This document shows positions 20,024 to 33,060 of a stretch of DNA of 64,000 nucleotides, piece after piece. Position numbers and translations under genes: made by a program. The stretch lies in assembly GCF_014192275.1 (NCBI RefSeq), contig NZ_JACHXR010000002.1, forward strand, positions 1 through 64,000, read 5' to 3'. Position 1 is the first letter of the stretch; every line of letters begins with the position of its first letter. The DNA comes from Halomonas stenophila (GTDB lineage Bacteria; Pseudomonadota; Gammaproteobacteria; Pseudomonadales; Halomonadaceae). The notes beneath the pieces were generated by a model, which saw only the letters and a program-made list of their open reading frames with translations, did not search any database and was not told where the DNA came from.

Positions 20024-22369
20024 ATGAAGATCAAGACCATCGGACTGGCGGCGTTGCTGCTCGCCAGTGCCAGTACGGCACAGGCGGAACCCTTCGACGT
20101 AACGGACATACGAGTGGAAGGCTTGCAGCGGGTCTCGGCGGCCTCCGTGTTCAATGCCTTTCCTGTCAGCGCCCGCGACCGGGTCGACGATCGTGAACTG
20201 GCCGCCGCGGCGCGCCAGCTGTTCGACACCGGGCTCTTCGAGGACATCCGCCTGTCCCGGCAGGGGGGCGTGCTGATCATCGAGGTGGTCGAGCGCCCGA
20301 CCATCACCCGCCTCAATATCGAGGGCAACAGCCAGATCCCCGACGAGGACCTGCGTGAAGGGCTGCGCGAGGCCGGCCTCGACGAGGGCCAGGTGCTGCA
20401 GCTCTCCACCCTCGAGGAGATCGAACGCGAGCTGTCCGGGCTCTACCAGTCCCAGGGACGCTACAGCGCCAGCATCGCGACCGAGGTCGAGGAACTCGGC
20501 GAGGGGCGCGTCCAGGTCAATGTCGACATCGACGAGGGCGCGGTCGCCAAGATCCGCCAGATCAACATCGTCGGCAACCAGGCCTTCGCCGACGAGACCC
20601 TGCGTGACGTCTTCGAGCTGGAGGACCGCCCGGGCTGGTTCTTCGGCTGGTTCTCCAGCGACGAGTACTCCCGCCAGGCCCTGGCCGGCGACCTCGAGCG
20701 GCTGCGGTCCTTCTATCTCGACCGCGGCTACGTCAACTTCAATATCGATTCCACCCAGGTCTCCATCGGTCCGGACAAGTCGAAGATCTTCGTCACCGTC
20801 AACGTCACCGAGGGCGAGCGCTATCGCCTCGGCGACATCACCTTCGCCGGGGACCTGCGCATCCCCGAGCGGGAGGCCCGGGAGCTGCTCGAGGTGGAGC
20901 CCGGCGAGATCTTCTCGCGCAGCGAGGTCACCGCCTCGTCCGAGGCGCTGCGTTCACGGCTCGGCGCCGAGGGCTTCGCCTTCGCCAACGTCGACGGCAT
21001 CCCCGAGGTGCGCCAGGGCGGCGATACCGTCGATCTGACCTTCCGGGTCGAGGCCGGGCGCCGGGCCTACGTGCGGCGCATCGAGTTCGTCGGCAACACC
21101 ACCACCCAGGACGAGGTGCTGCGCCGCGAGATGATCCAGATGGAGGGGGCGCCGGCCTCCACCGAATCGATCAGCCAGTCCCGCCAGCGCCTCGAGCGCC
21201 TGGGCTTCTTCAAACAGGTCGAGGTGCAGACCGAGCCGGTCCCCGGGGCGCCGGACCAGCTCGACGTGACCTATACCGTGGAGGAGCAGCCATCCGGGTC
21301 GATCTCGGCGAGCATCGGCTTCTCCCAGAGCGCCGGGGTCATCTACGGCGCCTCGCTGTCCCAGAACAACTTCCTCGGCACCGGCAACCGGGTGAACATC
21401 GGCGCCCAGCGCAGCGACACCTACACCAGCCTCAACTTCGGCTTCACCGATCCCTACTGGACCCTCGACGGCATCTCCCGCGGCTACAACCTCTTCTACC
21501 GCGAGACCGACTACGAGGACTCCGATATCTCGACCTACTCGACGGACGCCTTCGGCGGCGGCATCAACTTCGGCTACCCGATCAATGAGCTGACCCGCCT
21601 GAACTTCGGCGCCGACGTCGAGGACCTTACCATCGAGACCTACAGCGACACGGCGTCCGAGATCCAGCGCTACGTCGACGAGCAGGGCGACAGTGCCCAG
21701 TCGCTGAAGCTGACCGCCAGCTGGACCCGCAACGACCTCAATCGCGGCGTCATGCCCACTGCCGGCAACTACCAGCGGCTCTCGCTGGAGACCGCGGTGC
21801 CGGGCAGCGATGCCGAGTACTACAAGCTGCGGGCGCGGGCCCGCCAGCTCTTCCCGTTCAACGAGGAGCAGACCTGGTCGCTGAAGTTCAGCGGCGAGCT
21901 CGGCTACGCCGACAGCGTCGGCGACGATCCCTACCCCTTCTACGAGAACTTCTTCTCCGGGGGGCTCGGCTCGGTGCGCGGCTTCACCGGCAATACCCTG
22001 GGGCCCGCCACCACGCCCCGCGGCGACGGCGACGACAAGACCCTGGGCGGTAACGTGCTGGTCGAGGGCAGCGCCGAGCTGATCTTCCCCATGCCCTTCG
22101 TCGAGGACAAGCGGTCGGTCCAGCCCTCGCTGTTCCTCGACGCCGGCAACACCTTCCTGACCGACTGCTATCCCGTGCTGGACGAGGATGCCGGCCGCGC
22201 CAACTGCGAGTCGGGCGTGGATCTCGGCGAGCTGCGCTACAGCGTGGGGCTGGGGGTGTCCTGGCTGACGGCGGTGGGCCCGCTGACCTTCAGCATCGCC
22301 GAGCCGATCAATGCCGAGGACGGCGACGACACCCAGTTCTTCCAGTTCTCGCTGGGTCAGACCTTCTGA
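20024..22369 (+). CDS. bamA: Outer-membrane protein assembly factor BamA
   Basis: Essential Omp85-family protein that folds beta-barrel proteins into the outer membrane. It is 781 residues. The signal peptide is about residues 1-22 (cleavage after STAQA), then five POTRA domains (first beginning FDVTDIRVEGLQRVSAA), then a 16-strand barrel starting about residue 410. The VRGF motif on L6 is in GGLGSVRGFTGN, and the protein ends in FSLGQTF with the terminal aromatic residue needed for outer-membrane targeting. The usual next gene, skp, is a remnant here. Confidence 0.98.
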   Translation: MKIKTIGLAALLLASASTAQAEPFDVTDIRVEGLQRVSAASVFNAFPVSARDRVDDRELAAAARQLFDTGLFEDIRLSRQGGVLIIEVVERPTITRLNIEGNSQIPDEDLREGLREAGLDEGQVLQLSTLEEIERELSGLYQSQGRYSASIATEVEELGEGRVQVNVDIDEGAVAKIRQINIVGNQAFADETLRDVFELEDRPGWFFGWFSSDEYSRQALAGDLERLRSFYLDRGYVNFNIDSTQVSIGPDKSKIFVTVNVTEGERYRLGDITFAGDLRIPEREARELLEVEPGEIFSRSEVTASSEALRSRLGAEGFAFANVDGIPEVRQGGDTVDLTFRVEAGRRAYVRRIEFVGNTTTQDEVLRREMIQMEGAPASTESISQSRQRLERLGFFKQVEVQTEPVPGAPDQLDVTYTVEEQPSGSISASIGFSQSAGVIYGASLSQNNFLGTGNRVNIGAQRSDTYTSLNFGFTDPYWTLDGISRGYNLFYRETDYEDSDISTYSTDAFGGGINFGYPINELTRLNFGADVEDLTIETYSDTASEIQRYVDEQGDSAQSLKLTASWTRNDLNRGVMPTAGNYQRLSLETAVPGSDAEYYKLRARARQLFPFNEEQTWSLKFSGELGYADSVGDDPYPFYENFFSGGLGSVRGFTGNTLGPATTPRGDGDDKTLGGNVLVEGSAELIFPMPFVEDKRSVQPSLFLDAGNTFLTDCYPVLDEDAGRANCESGVDLGELRYSVGLGVSWLTAVGPLTFSIAEPINAEDGDDTQFFQFSLGQTF

Positions 22370-22392
22370 TCCCCGACACGGAGTCGATGACC

Positions 22393-22482
22393 ATGCGCCA
22401 GCTCACAGCCGTCCTCCTGCTGGGCCTCGCCGGGGCCGTCGCCCTGCCGGCCCAGGCCACCGAGGTGGCCATGCTCGACTGA
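22393..22482 (+). pseudogene. skp: Remnant of skp/ompH: signal peptide followed by a premature stop
   Basis: An SD (GGAG at 22380-22383) and ATG 22393 open a 29-codon frame: a textbook signal peptide (MRQLTAVLLLGLAGAVALPA), cleavage site AQA, then TEVAMLD and TGA. The ATEVAxxD start is how mature Skp proteins of this group begin, and skp normally sits between bamA and lpxD. Only 33 bp separate the stop from lpxD, so the ~135-residue body of Skp is gone, not merely out of frame. What is seen is the tiny ORF; its identity as a skp remnant rests on position and the N-terminus. Confidence 0.7.
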
Positions 22483-22515
22483 GCGGGCCCTAGACCTTTT
22501 CGATACCGGGTTCCC

Positions 22516-23553
22516 ATGACACAAGATTCTCCAACCCTGACGCTCGCCGAGATCGCCGCGCACCTGGGAGCTGGCCTCCAGGGCGACGGCAATCGGCGGG
22601 TCCGTGGCCTGGCCACCCTGCGGGACGCCGGGCCGGAGCAGGTGAGTTTCCTGGCCAATCGCGCCTACCTCAAGGACCTGCCGGGCACCCGGGCCGCCGC
22701 CGTGCTGCTGCACCCGGACCATGCCGGGGAATGCCCGACCGCCTGCCTGACCCTGGGCAACCCCTACCTCGGCTATGCCGAGCTGTCGCGGTTGTTCGAT
22801 CCTCTCGCCGGCCGAGAGACCGCCGGCGTCCACCCCTCGGCGGTGGTCGGCGAGGGCGTGAGCCTGGGCGAGGGCGTGGCCATCGGCCCCCAGGCGGTGG
22901 TCGAGGCCGGCGTCGTGCTCGGCGGTGACGTCGTCATCGGCCCCGGCTGTGTGGTCGGGGCCGATACCCGGATCGGGGCCGGGTCGCGGCTGCATGCCAA
23001 CGTCACCGTCTACCATGGGGTGGTGATCGGCGAGCGGGGCATCCTGCACAGCGGCTGCGTGATCGGTGCCGACGGCTTCGGCTTCGCCCACGACGGCGGC
23101 GGCTGGCACAAGATCGCCCAGCTCGGCGGCGTGATCCTGGGCGACGACGTCGAGGTCGGCAGCTGCTCGAGCATCGACCGGGGGGCGCTGGGCGACACCG
23201 TGATCGGCAATGACGTCAAGATCGACAGCCAGGTGCAGATCGCCCACAACGTACAGATCGGCGATCACTGCGCGCTGGCCGGCTGTGTCGGTATCGCCGG
23301 CTCCACCCGGGTCGGCCGTCACTGCATGCTGGGCGGCGGCGTGGGCCTGTCGGGCCACCTGACGATCTGCGACGGGGTCCAGGTCACCGGCATGAGCCTG
23401 GTCACCAACTCGATTCACGAGCCGGGAGTCTACTCCTCCGGCACCGGCGCCATGGACAATGCCCAGTGGCGTCGCAACGCGGTGCGCTTCAAGCAGCTCG
23501 ACGAGATCGCCCGTCGCCTGAGCCGGCTCGAGAAAGCCGGACGCGGCGGTTGA
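22516..23553 (+). CDS. lpxD: UDP-3-O-(3-hydroxyacyl)glucosamine N-acyltransferase
   Basis: Third step of lipid A synthesis: transfers a 3-hydroxyacyl chain from ACP to the 2-amino group of UDP-3-O-acyl-GlcN. It is 345 residues (E. coli 341). The N-terminal uridine-binding domain (to ~100) is followed by a long left-handed beta-helix of hexapeptide repeats ([20 protein letters not shown] onwards), the catalytic His in [16 protein letters not shown] and a C-terminal helix. It is separated from bamA only by the skp remnant. Confidence 0.97.
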   Translation: MTQDSPTLTLAEIAAHLGAGLQGDGNRRVRGLATLRDAGPEQVSFLANRAYLKDLPGTRAAAVLLHPDHAGECPTACLTLGNPYLGYAELSRLFDPLAGRETAGVHPSAVVGEGVSLGEGVAIGPQAVVEAGVVLGGDVVIGPGCVVGADTRIGAGSRLHANVTVYHGVVIGERGILHSGCVIGADGFGFAHDGGGWHKIAQLGGVILGDDVEVGSCSSIDRGALGDTVIGNDVKIDSQVQIAHNVQIGDHCALAGCVGIAGSTRVGRHCMLGGGVGLSGHLTICDGVQVTGMSLVTNSIHEPGVYSSGTGAMDNAQWRRNAVRFKQLDEIARRLSRLEKAGRGG

Positions 23554-23632
23554 GGCCACCCGCCGGGGCGGTATAATCCCCCGCCCATCCGTCGACCCGG
23601 TGTCGACGGCCATGCTCGCCGTGCGGGGCGGG
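23550..23632 (+). promoter_or_regulatory. Internal promoter and hairpin leader before fabZ
   Basis: TTGAGG (23550-23555, overlapping the lpxD stop), 16-bp spacer, perfect TATAAT (23572-23577). Downstream the leader folds as CCGTCGAC-CCGGT-GTCGACGG (23589-23609), enclosed by CCCGCCC (23580-23586) and GGGCGGG (23626-23632). This suggests independent transcription of fabZ-lpxA-lpxB-rnhB. A regulatory role for the hairpin is speculative. Confidence 0.55.
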
Positions 23633-23659
23633 CATCCTGTCATTTCAGAGGTCGCTACG

Positions 23660-24103
23660 ATGGTAATGGACATCAACGAGATTCGTGAGTATCTGCCCCA
23701 CCGCTATCCCTTCCTGCTGGTGGACCGGGTAACGGAGCTTGCCCTTGGCGAATCCATCGTTGCCTACAAGAATGTCAGCATCAACGAGCCGTTCTTCAAT
23801 GGCCACTTCCCGCACCATCCGATCATGCCGGGCGTGCTGGTCATCGAGGCGCTGGCCCAGGCCTGCGGCATCCTCGGCTTCAAGACCGTCAACAAGCTGC
23901 CCGCCGACGGCTATGTCTACTACCTGGTCGGCAGCGACAACGTGCGCTTCAAGCGTCCGGTGATGCCCGGTGACCGGCTGGAGCTGAGGGCCGACGTCAT
24001 CCGCGAGAAGCGCGGCATCTGGAAGTTCCGTTGCAAGGCCACCGTGGCCGGCGAGGTGGCCTGCGAGGCCGACATCATCTGTGCCGAGAGGAAGGTCGCT
24101 TGA
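23660..24103 (+). CDS. fabZ: 3-hydroxyacyl-ACP dehydratase FabZ
   Basis: Dehydrates 3-hydroxyacyl-ACP to trans-2-enoyl-ACP in fatty-acid elongation and competes with lipid A synthesis for 3-hydroxyacyl-ACP. It is 147 residues, hot-dog fold. The catalytic His is H49 in [12 protein letters not shown] and the catalytic Glu is E63 in [10 protein letters not shown]. The start is ATG 23660 with AGAGG upstream; ATG 23666 is possible. Its stop overlaps the lpxA start codon (TTGA), a tight coupling of fatty-acid and lipid A enzymes. Confidence 0.97.
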   Translation: MVMDINEIREYLPHRYPFLLVDRVTELALGESIVAYKNVSINEPFFNGHFPHHPIMPGVLVIEALAQACGILGFKTVNKLPADGYVYYLVGSDNVRFKRPVMPGDRLELRADVIREKRGIWKFRCKATVAGEVACEADIICAERKVA

Positions 24104-24867
24104 TTCATTCCACCGCCATCGTAGACCCCGGGGCGCGCCTGGCCGATGACGTCGAGGTGGGGCCCTTCACGGTGATCGGCGCCGACGTCGAGATCGGCGC
24201 CGGCTCGCGCATCGGGCCACACGTGGTGGTCAAGGGGCCCACCGTGCTCGGCGCGCGCACGCGCATCTTCCAGTTCGCCTCGGTGGGAGAAGACTGCCAG
24301 GACAAGAAGTACGCCGGCGAACCGACCCGCCTGGTGATGGGCGACGACAACGTCATCCGCGAGGGCGTCACCCTGCACCGCGGCACCGCCCAGGACCGCG
24401 GCGAGACCACCATCGGCTCGCGCAACCTGTTCATGGCCTATGTCCATGTCGGCCACGACTGCCTGATCGGCGACGACTGCATCCTGGCCAACCAGGTGAC
24501 CCTGGCCGGCCATGTCCAGCTGGGCGACTTCGTGATCCTCGGCGGCCTCTCCGCCATCCACCAGTTCTGCCGGTTCGGCGACCACGCCATGGCCGGGGGC
24601 GGCTCGATCATCACCAAGGACACCCCGGCCTACGTGATGATCAACGGCAACCCCGCCCAGGTGCACGGCCTGAACCTGGTCGGCCTGCGCCGCCGCGGCT
24701 TCGCCAACGAGGCCGTACGGGCCCTGAACGAGGCCTACAAGCTGGTCTATCGCCAGGGGCTGACCGTCGAGCAGGCGCTCACCGAGATCCGCACGCGCTA
24801 CTCGCTGCCCGAGACCGAGGCCTTCGCCGCCTCCATCGAGGCCTCGACGCGCGGCATCGTGCGCTGA
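24100..24867 (+). CDS. lpxA: UDP-N-acetylglucosamine O-acyltransferase
   Basis: First step of lipid A synthesis: moves a 3-hydroxyacyl group from ACP to the 3-OH of UDP-GlcNAc. It is 255 residues from the TTG at 24100 ([14 protein letters not shown]), which overlaps the fabZ stop and has the SD GAGAGGAAGG. A beta-helix of hexapeptide repeats spans ~1-180, and the catalytic His is H119 in [27 protein letters not shown] and TLHRGTAQ match the family. The rare TTG start may limit LpxA output relative to FabZ. Confidence 0.96.
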   Translation: MIHSTAIVDPGARLADDVEVGPFTVIGADVEIGAGSRIGPHVVVKGPTVLGARTRIFQFASVGEDCQDKKYAGEPTRLVMGDDNVIREGVTLHRGTAQDRGETTIGSRNLFMAYVHVGHDCLIGDDCILANQVTLAGHVQLGDFVILGGLSAIHQFCRFGDHAMAGGGSIITKDTPAYVMINGNPAQVHGLNLVGLRRRGFANEAVRALNEAYKLVYRQGLTVEQALTEIRTRYSLPETEAFAASIEASTRGIVR

Positions 24868-24877
24868 GCCCGGCATC

Positions 24878-26077
24878 GTGAGCACGGGCATGCGTGTCTA
24901 TCTCGTGGCCGGCGAGCTGTCCGGCGACATCCTCGGCGCCGGCCTGATGCGAGCCCTGAAGGCGCGTCACCCGGATATCGCCTTTCGCGGCATCGGCGGG
25001 CCGCGCATGATCGACGAGGGCATGGACAGCCGCTTCCCGCTGGAGATCCTGTCGGTGATGGGGCTGGTCGAGGTGGTCAGGCACCTGCCCGAGCTGCTGC
25101 GGGTGCGCCGCACCCTGAAGCGCGACGCCCTCGACTGGCGGCCCGACATCATGGTCGGCATCGACGCCCCGGACTTCAATCTCGGCCTGGAGCGGGCGCT
25201 GCGCGAGGCCGGCATCACCACCGCCCACTATGTCAGCCCCTCCGTGTGGGCCTGGCGCCAGGGGCGCGTCAAGGGCATCGCCCGCTCGGTGGACGCCATG
25301 CTCACCTTCCTGCCCTTCGAGGCGGCCTTCTATGCCCGCCACCGCGTGCCCGTGGCCTTCGTCGGCCACCCGCTCGCCGACGAGCTGCCGCTGGTCAACG
25401 ACCGGCAGGGTGCCCGGGATGCCCTGGGGCTGCCGACGACGGGACCGCTGCTGGCGGTGCTGCCGGGCTCCCGGGCCAACGAGATCCGCTTCCTCGGCGC
25501 GACCTTCCTCGACACCGCGGAGCGACTGTGCCGCGAGCGCGAGGCGCTGCGGGTGGTCATCCCCGCCGCCACCCCGGCTCGGCGGGCCGAGCTCGAGGCC
25601 CTGCTCGAGGGCCGCGAGGCGCTGCGCGGGCGGGTGACCCTGGTCGCTGGTCGCGCGCGGGAGGCGATGGTGGCCAGCGACCTGGTGCTGCTGGCCTCGG
25701 GCACCGCGGCGCTGGAGGCGATGCTCTGCCACCGTCCCATGCTGGTCGCCTACCGCATGGCGCCCGTGACCCACTGGCTGGCCAGGCGCCTGGTCAAGAC
25801 CGAGTGGATCTCGCTGCCCAACCTGATCGCCCGCGAGACCCTGGTGCCGGAACTGATCCAGGACGCGGCCAGCCCCGTGGCCATCGCCGCCCGGCTCGCC
25901 GCGCTGCTCGACGACGCCGAGGGCCGGGCCGCCCTGGAGGCGCGTTTCGCCGAGATGCATGCCGGCCTGCAGCGCGATGCCAGCCGGCGGGCCAGCGAGG
26001 CCCTCGAGGCCCTGGTGGCGGGCCGGGCGCTGCCCGCCAGCGTCGCCCCCGAGCCGGTCGGGGGGGAGAGCGCATGA
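24878..26077 (+). CDS. lpxB: Lipid A disaccharide synthase
   Basis: GT19 glycosyltransferase that joins UDP-2,3-diacyl-GlcN and lipid X to give the lipid A disaccharide. It is 399 residues from GTG 24878 (ATG 24890 would remove four residues; no clear SD for either). Conserved blocks are [51 protein letters not shown] and [12 protein letters not shown]. The stop overlaps the rnhB start (ATGA). Confidence 0.96.
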   Translation: MSTGMRVYLVAGELSGDILGAGLMRALKARHPDIAFRGIGGPRMIDEGMDSRFPLEILSVMGLVEVVRHLPELLRVRRTLKRDALDWRPDIMVGIDAPDFNLGLERALREAGITTAHYVSPSVWAWRQGRVKGIARSVDAMLTFLPFEAAFYARHRVPVAFVGHPLADELPLVNDRQGARDALGLPTTGPLLAVLPGSRANEIRFLGATFLDTAERLCREREALRVVIPAATPARRAELEALLEGREALRGRVTLVAGRAREAMVASDLVLLASGTAALEAMLCHRPMLVAYRMAPVTHWLARRLVKTEWISLPNLIARETLVPELIQDAASPVAIAARLAALLDDAEGRAALEARFAEMHAGLQRDASRRASEALEALVAGRALPASVAPEPVGGESA

Positions 26078-26685
26078 GGGCCGAGGACTTCCCCCCGCTG
26101 GTCATCGACTACCGGGGGCGCCTGCTGGCCGGGGTCGACGAGGTCGGGCGCGGCCCCCTGGTCGGCCCGGTGGTGGCCGCCGCGGTGATCCTCGACCCGG
26201 CCGCGCCCATCAACGGGCTCACCGACTCCAAGACGCTGAGCGCCGGCCGGCGCGAGGCGCTGGACGCCGAGATCCGCGCCCGGGCGCTGGCCTTCGCGGT
26301 GGCCGAGGCCAGCGCCGCCGAGGTCGACGAGCACAACATCTACCATGCGACACACCTGGCCATGCGCCGCGCCATCGATGCCCTCGCGCCCGCGGCGGAG
26401 TACCTGCTGGTGGACGGCAATCGGCTCCCGGGGCATCATGTGCCCGGCCAGGCCGTGGTCAAGGGCGACGCCCGCCATCCGGCGATCGCGGCGGCCTCGA
26501 TACTGGCCAAGGTGGCCCGGGACGCCGGCATGCGGGCCCTGGATGCCCGCCATCCCGGCTACGGCTTCGCTCGCCACAAGGGCTACCCGACCCGCGAGCA
26601 CCTGGCCGCCCTGGAGCGCCTGGGTGCCTTGCCCGAGCACCGCCGCTCCTTCGCGCCCGTGAAACGCCAGCTGGCCCTGTTCTGA
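26074..26685 (+). CDS. rnhB: Ribonuclease HII
   Basis: Metal-dependent endonuclease that nicks RNA in RNA-DNA hybrids and removes misincorporated ribonucleotides. It is 203 residues. The active site is visible as D22-E23 in [15 protein letters not shown], followed by TDSKTLS, the Asp in LLVDGN and [12 protein letters not shown] 26074 overlaps the lpxB stop. The lpxB-rnhB-dnaE order is standard in Gammaproteobacteria. Confidence 0.97.
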   Translation: MRAEDFPPLVIDYRGRLLAGVDEVGRGPLVGPVVAAAVILDPAAPINGLTDSKTLSAGRREALDAEIRARALAFAVAEASAAEVDEHNIYHATHLAMRRAIDALAPAAEYLLVDGNRLPGHHVPGQAVVKGDARHPAIAAASILAKVARDAGMRALDARHPGYGFARHKGYPTREHLAALERLGALPEHRRSFAPVKRQLALF

Positions 26686-26710
26686 CAACTTGCACTCCAT
26701 CGCGGGGCGC

Positions 26711-26803
26711 CGGGGGCAGGCCGTAGAGGAGGTCCTACGCCAGGATGGCGTCGGTAGCGCCCAGGGAGGGGTTCACAGCGCCTCCTCGTAGGCCTGCCCC
26801 CGG
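26711..26803. repeat. 93-bp imperfect palindrome (element C) between rnhB and dnaE
   Basis: Outer arms GGGGGCAGGCC (26712-26722) with GGCCTGCCCCC (26791-26801), then GAGGAGG (26726-26732) with CCTCCTC (26781-26787), interrupted by an unpaired trinucleotide. An inner hairpin ACGCC-AGGAT-GGCGT lies at 26737-26751. I recall near-identical sequences scattered between genes in Halomonas genomes, suggesting a dispersed non-coding repeat. The symmetry is seen directly; the copy number elsewhere is from memory. Confidence 0.65.
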
Positions 26804-26888
26804 ATCAGCTCCGAGCGACAGTGCTGAAGACGGTACTCTGTAGACCCTTCTAGCATCGCCCCACTCACTACCGAACCTCGAGTCCGCC

Positions 26889-30401
<3,513 letters not shown>

Positions 30402-30510
30402 GCATGCGAATGTCACTGCCGGGGGCCGTCCGAGGCATCGGGGCTAACCCGTCGACAGGCCCCGAAGTGTCGGACCATCGCGGGTTGCATGCCTGCGTCA
30501 GTGAGCTGCC

Positions 30511-30538
30511 TTGCGTGGGCGTGTCAGGGTGCGATAAT
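30511..30538 (+). promoter_or_regulatory. Candidate accA promoter
   Basis: TTGCGT (30511-30516), 16-bp spacer, GATAAT (30533-30538), giving a 5' UTR of about 50 nt. Upstream, CGGGGC (30439-30444) and GCCCCG (30459-30464) could form a weak dnaE terminator stem. Confidence 0.45.
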
Positions 30539-30597
30539 GCTTACCGTTTGACGCTTCCCCCCGGTCGCCTCTTCGGCCGACGAGACAAGGCTAGCCC

Positions 30598-31551
30598 ATG
30601 AATCCCAACTACCTAGATTTCGAACAGCCCATCGCCGAACTCCAGGCCAAGATCGAGGAGCTGCGCCTGGTCGGCAACGACAGCCAGGTCAACCTCAGTG
30701 ACGAGATCGGCCGGCTCGAGGAGAAGAGTCGCAAGCTGACCGAGTCGATCTTCAAGGACCTGACCCCTTGGCAGGTCTCCCAGCTGTCCCGTCACCCCCA
30801 GCGGCCCTATACCCTGGATTACCTGGAGCACGTCTTCACCGACTTCGACGAGCTCCACGGGGATCGCCGCTTCGCCGATGACGCCGCGATCGTCGGCGGG
30901 GTGGCCCGACTGGACGACAGGCCGGTGATGGTCATCGGCCACCAGAAGGGCCGCGACGTCAAGGAGAAGGTGCGTCGCAACTTCGGCATGCCGCGTCCCG
31001 AGGGCTACCGCAAGGCCTGCCGCCTGATGGAGATGGCCGAGCGCTTCCGCATGCCGGTGCTGACCTTCATCGACACCCCCGGGGCCTATCCCGGCATCGA
31101 TGCCGAGGAACGCGGCCAGAGCGAGGCCATCGCCTACAACCTGGGGGTGATGTCGCGGCTCAAGACGCCGATCCTCGCCACCGTGGTGGGCGAGGGCGGC
31201 TCCGGCGGGGCGCTGGCCATCGGCGTCTGCGACGAGCTGGCCATGCTGCAGTACTCCACCTACGCGGTGATCTCCCCCGAGGGCTGCGCCTCCATCCTCT
31301 GGAAGAGCGCCGAGAAGGCCTCCGACGCGGCCCAGGCCATGGGCATCACCGCCGAGCGCCTCAAGGAGCTGGGTTTCGTTGACACCCTGATTCCCGAGCC
31401 CCTGGGCGGCGCCCATCGCCAGCCGGCGGCCACCGCCGAGCGCATCAAGACCTCGCTGCTGGCGAGCCTCGACCGGCTGGAGGGGCTGGACACCGAGACG
31501 TTGCTGGCGCGGCGGTATGAGCGGTTGATGAGCTACGGCGCCCCGGTGTGA
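30598..31551 (+). CDS. accA: Acetyl-CoA carboxylase carboxyltransferase subunit alpha
   Basis: With AccD forms the carboxyltransferase that makes malonyl-CoA, the first committed step of fatty-acid synthesis. It is 317 residues (E. coli 319). It starts [20 protein letters not shown] as in the family. Crotonase-fold motifs include [42 protein letters not shown] and [10 protein letters not shown]. An AAGG SD precedes ATG 30598. A covarying hairpin element begins 12 bp after the stop. Confidence 0.98.
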   Translation: MNPNYLDFEQPIAELQAKIEELRLVGNDSQVNLSDEIGRLEEKSRKLTESIFKDLTPWQVSQLSRHPQRPYTLDYLEHVFTDFDELHGDRRFADDAAIVGGVARLDDRPVMVIGHQKGRDVKEKVRRNFGMPRPEGYRKACRLMEMAERFRMPVLTFIDTPGAYPGIDAEERGQSEAIAYNLGVMSRLKTPILATVVGEGGSGGALAIGVCDELAMLQYSTYAVISPEGCASILWKSAEKASDAAQAMGITAERLKELGFVDTLIPEPLGGAHRQPAATAERIKTSLLASLDRLEGLDTETLLARRYERLMSYGAPV

Positions 31552-31563
31552 TACCGGGCCTGT

Positions 31564-31665
31564 CTGCGCTCGATCAGGCGGTGTTGGAGAAGACCTCATC
31601 CTGCTCATTTACCCGTAGGTAAACTCCGCGGCTTCGGTCTTCTCCGCCTGGCCTGATCGTCGCTC
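31564..31665 (+). repeat. Covarying hairpin element, copy A2
   Basis: The best-formed copy. Outer stem CGATCAGGC (31571-31579) with GCCTGATCG (31651-31659); long stem GGAGAAGACC (31586-31595) with GGTCTTCTCC (31636-31645); apical stem TTTACC (31608-31613) with GGTAAA (31618-31623), loop CGTA. It shares CTGCGCTCGATCA at the left edge and the core TGCTCATTTA/TAAACTCCGC with copy A1, whose stem sequence is different but still paired. It begins 12 bp after the accA stop. Confidence 0.75.
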
Positions 31666-31760
31666 GAAGAGGCCTCTGGGGGGTGGGCTCCTCCAAAGAC
31701 GCTCGCTGCTGGGGCCGCCCCCAGGCGGCATGTAGCTTCCCCTGAGCGGTGTTCCTGCCG

Positions 31761-33053
31761 ATGAGCCTCGAGCCCTCTTCCCTGCAAGCCGTGATCGACA
31801 ACGCCCTGGCCCAGACGCCGCCGGGGCGTTGCGTGTGGGTGGCGCTCTCCGGCGGGCTGGATTCCTGCCTGCTGCTGACCCTCGCCGCGGACGCCTGCCG
31901 CCGCCACCCGCGCCCGCTGCGGGCGCTGCACGTGCATCACGGCCTGCAGGCCGCCGCCGACGACTTCGAGCGCCACTGCCGATGGCTGGCGTCGCGGCTC
32001 GGCGTGCCCCTGGACGTCGACCACGTCGGCGTCGACCCGGCGGCGGGCCGTGGGCTCGAGGGGGAGGCCAGGGCCGCCCGCTACGCCGCCTTCGCGCGGA
32101 GGCTGCGGCCCGGGGAGACCCTGTGGCTGGCCCAGCATCGTGACGACCAAGCCGAGACCTTCCTGCTGGCCGCCCTGCGCGGTGCCGGTCCCCGCGGCCT
32201 CGCCGCCATGCCCGAGGTGCGCGGGCTCGGCAAGGGCCTGACCGGGGCGCGCCTGTCACGCCCGCTGCTCGGCGTCTCTCGGGCCGCCCTCGAGGCTGAG
32301 GCCGGCCGGCGGGCGCTGGCCTGGGTCGAGGACCCGAGCAATGCCGAGGAGGGGCCGGATCGCAACTTCCTGCGCCACCGGGTCCTGCCGCTGCTGGCCG
32401 GGCGCTGGCCCCGGGCGGGAGAGGGCCTGGCCCGCAGCGCGGCGCTGGTCGGCGAGGCCGAGGGGCTGCTCGAGGAACTGGCCGGCGAGGACCTGGCCCG
32501 GCTGGGCGGCGACCCCGGCCGGCTGCCCGTCGCCGACCTGCTGGCGCTGTCGGCACCGCGTCGGCGCCTGCTGGTGCGCCACTGCCTGGCCCGGCTGGAG
32601 CTGCCGCGGCCGCCGGCCCGTCGCCTGGCGACGCTGCTCGCCCAGCTCGGTGCTCCCCGGGATGCCGTGGTGCGGGTGGCCTGGCCCGGCGCCGAGGCGC
32701 GTCGCTGGCGGGAGCGCCTCTACCTGATGGCCCCGCCGCGTCCGCTGGCGCCGGCGTGGCGGGCCGACTGGGATGGCCGGCAGGCCCTGGCGACGCCGCT
32801 GGGCCGGCTGAGGGTGTCTCTCGTCCCCCGGGCGGGCGGGCCGGTGGCGCTGCGCCTGGCCCCGCGGTGCGGCGGGGAGCGTCTGCGGCTGGCCGGTCGC
32901 GGCCAGCGTGACCTCAAGCGGTTGCTGCAGGAGTGGGGGGTGCCGCCCTGGGAGCGCGACCGGCTGCTGGTCGCCTGGCACGGGGATCGCGTGGTGGCGG
33001 TCGGCCAGCCGGGCCGCTGGCTGACCCGTGCCGAGGGCTGGGAGGAGGCCTGA
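31761..33053 (+). CDS. tilS: tRNA(Ile)-lysidine synthase
   Basis: Modifies C34 of the CAU-anticodon tRNA-Ile to lysidine, changing its codon specificity from AUG to AUA; essential. It is 430 residues. The ATP PP-loop SGGLDS is at residues 30-35, followed by LHVHHGLQ and the conserved ARxxRY as EARAARYAAF; the C-terminal domain is Arg-rich. ATG 31761 is chosen; GTG 31749 is in frame and would add four residues. accA-tilS is the usual order. It ends 7 bp from the convergent ppx stop. Confidence 0.95.
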   Translation: MSLEPSSLQAVIDNALAQTPPGRCVWVALSGGLDSCLLLTLAADACRRHPRPLRALHVHHGLQAAADDFERHCRWLASRLGVPLDVDHVGVDPAAGRGLEGEARAARYAAFARRLRPGETLWLAQHRDDQAETFLLAALRGAGPRGLAAMPEVRGLGKGLTGARLSRPLLGVSRAALEAEAGRRALAWVEDPSNAEEGPDRNFLRHRVLPLLAGRWPRAGEGLARSAALVGEAEGLLEELAGEDLARLGGDPGRLPVADLLALSAPRRRLLVRHCLARLELPRPPARRLATLLAQLGAPRDAVVRVAWPGAEARRWRERLYLMAPPRPLAPAWRADWDGRQALATPLGRLRVSLVPRAGGPVALRLAPRCGGERLRLAGRGQRDLKRLLQEWGVPPWERDRLLVAWHGDRVVAVGQPGRWLTRAEGWEEA

Positions 33054-33060
33054 GGCCGGC

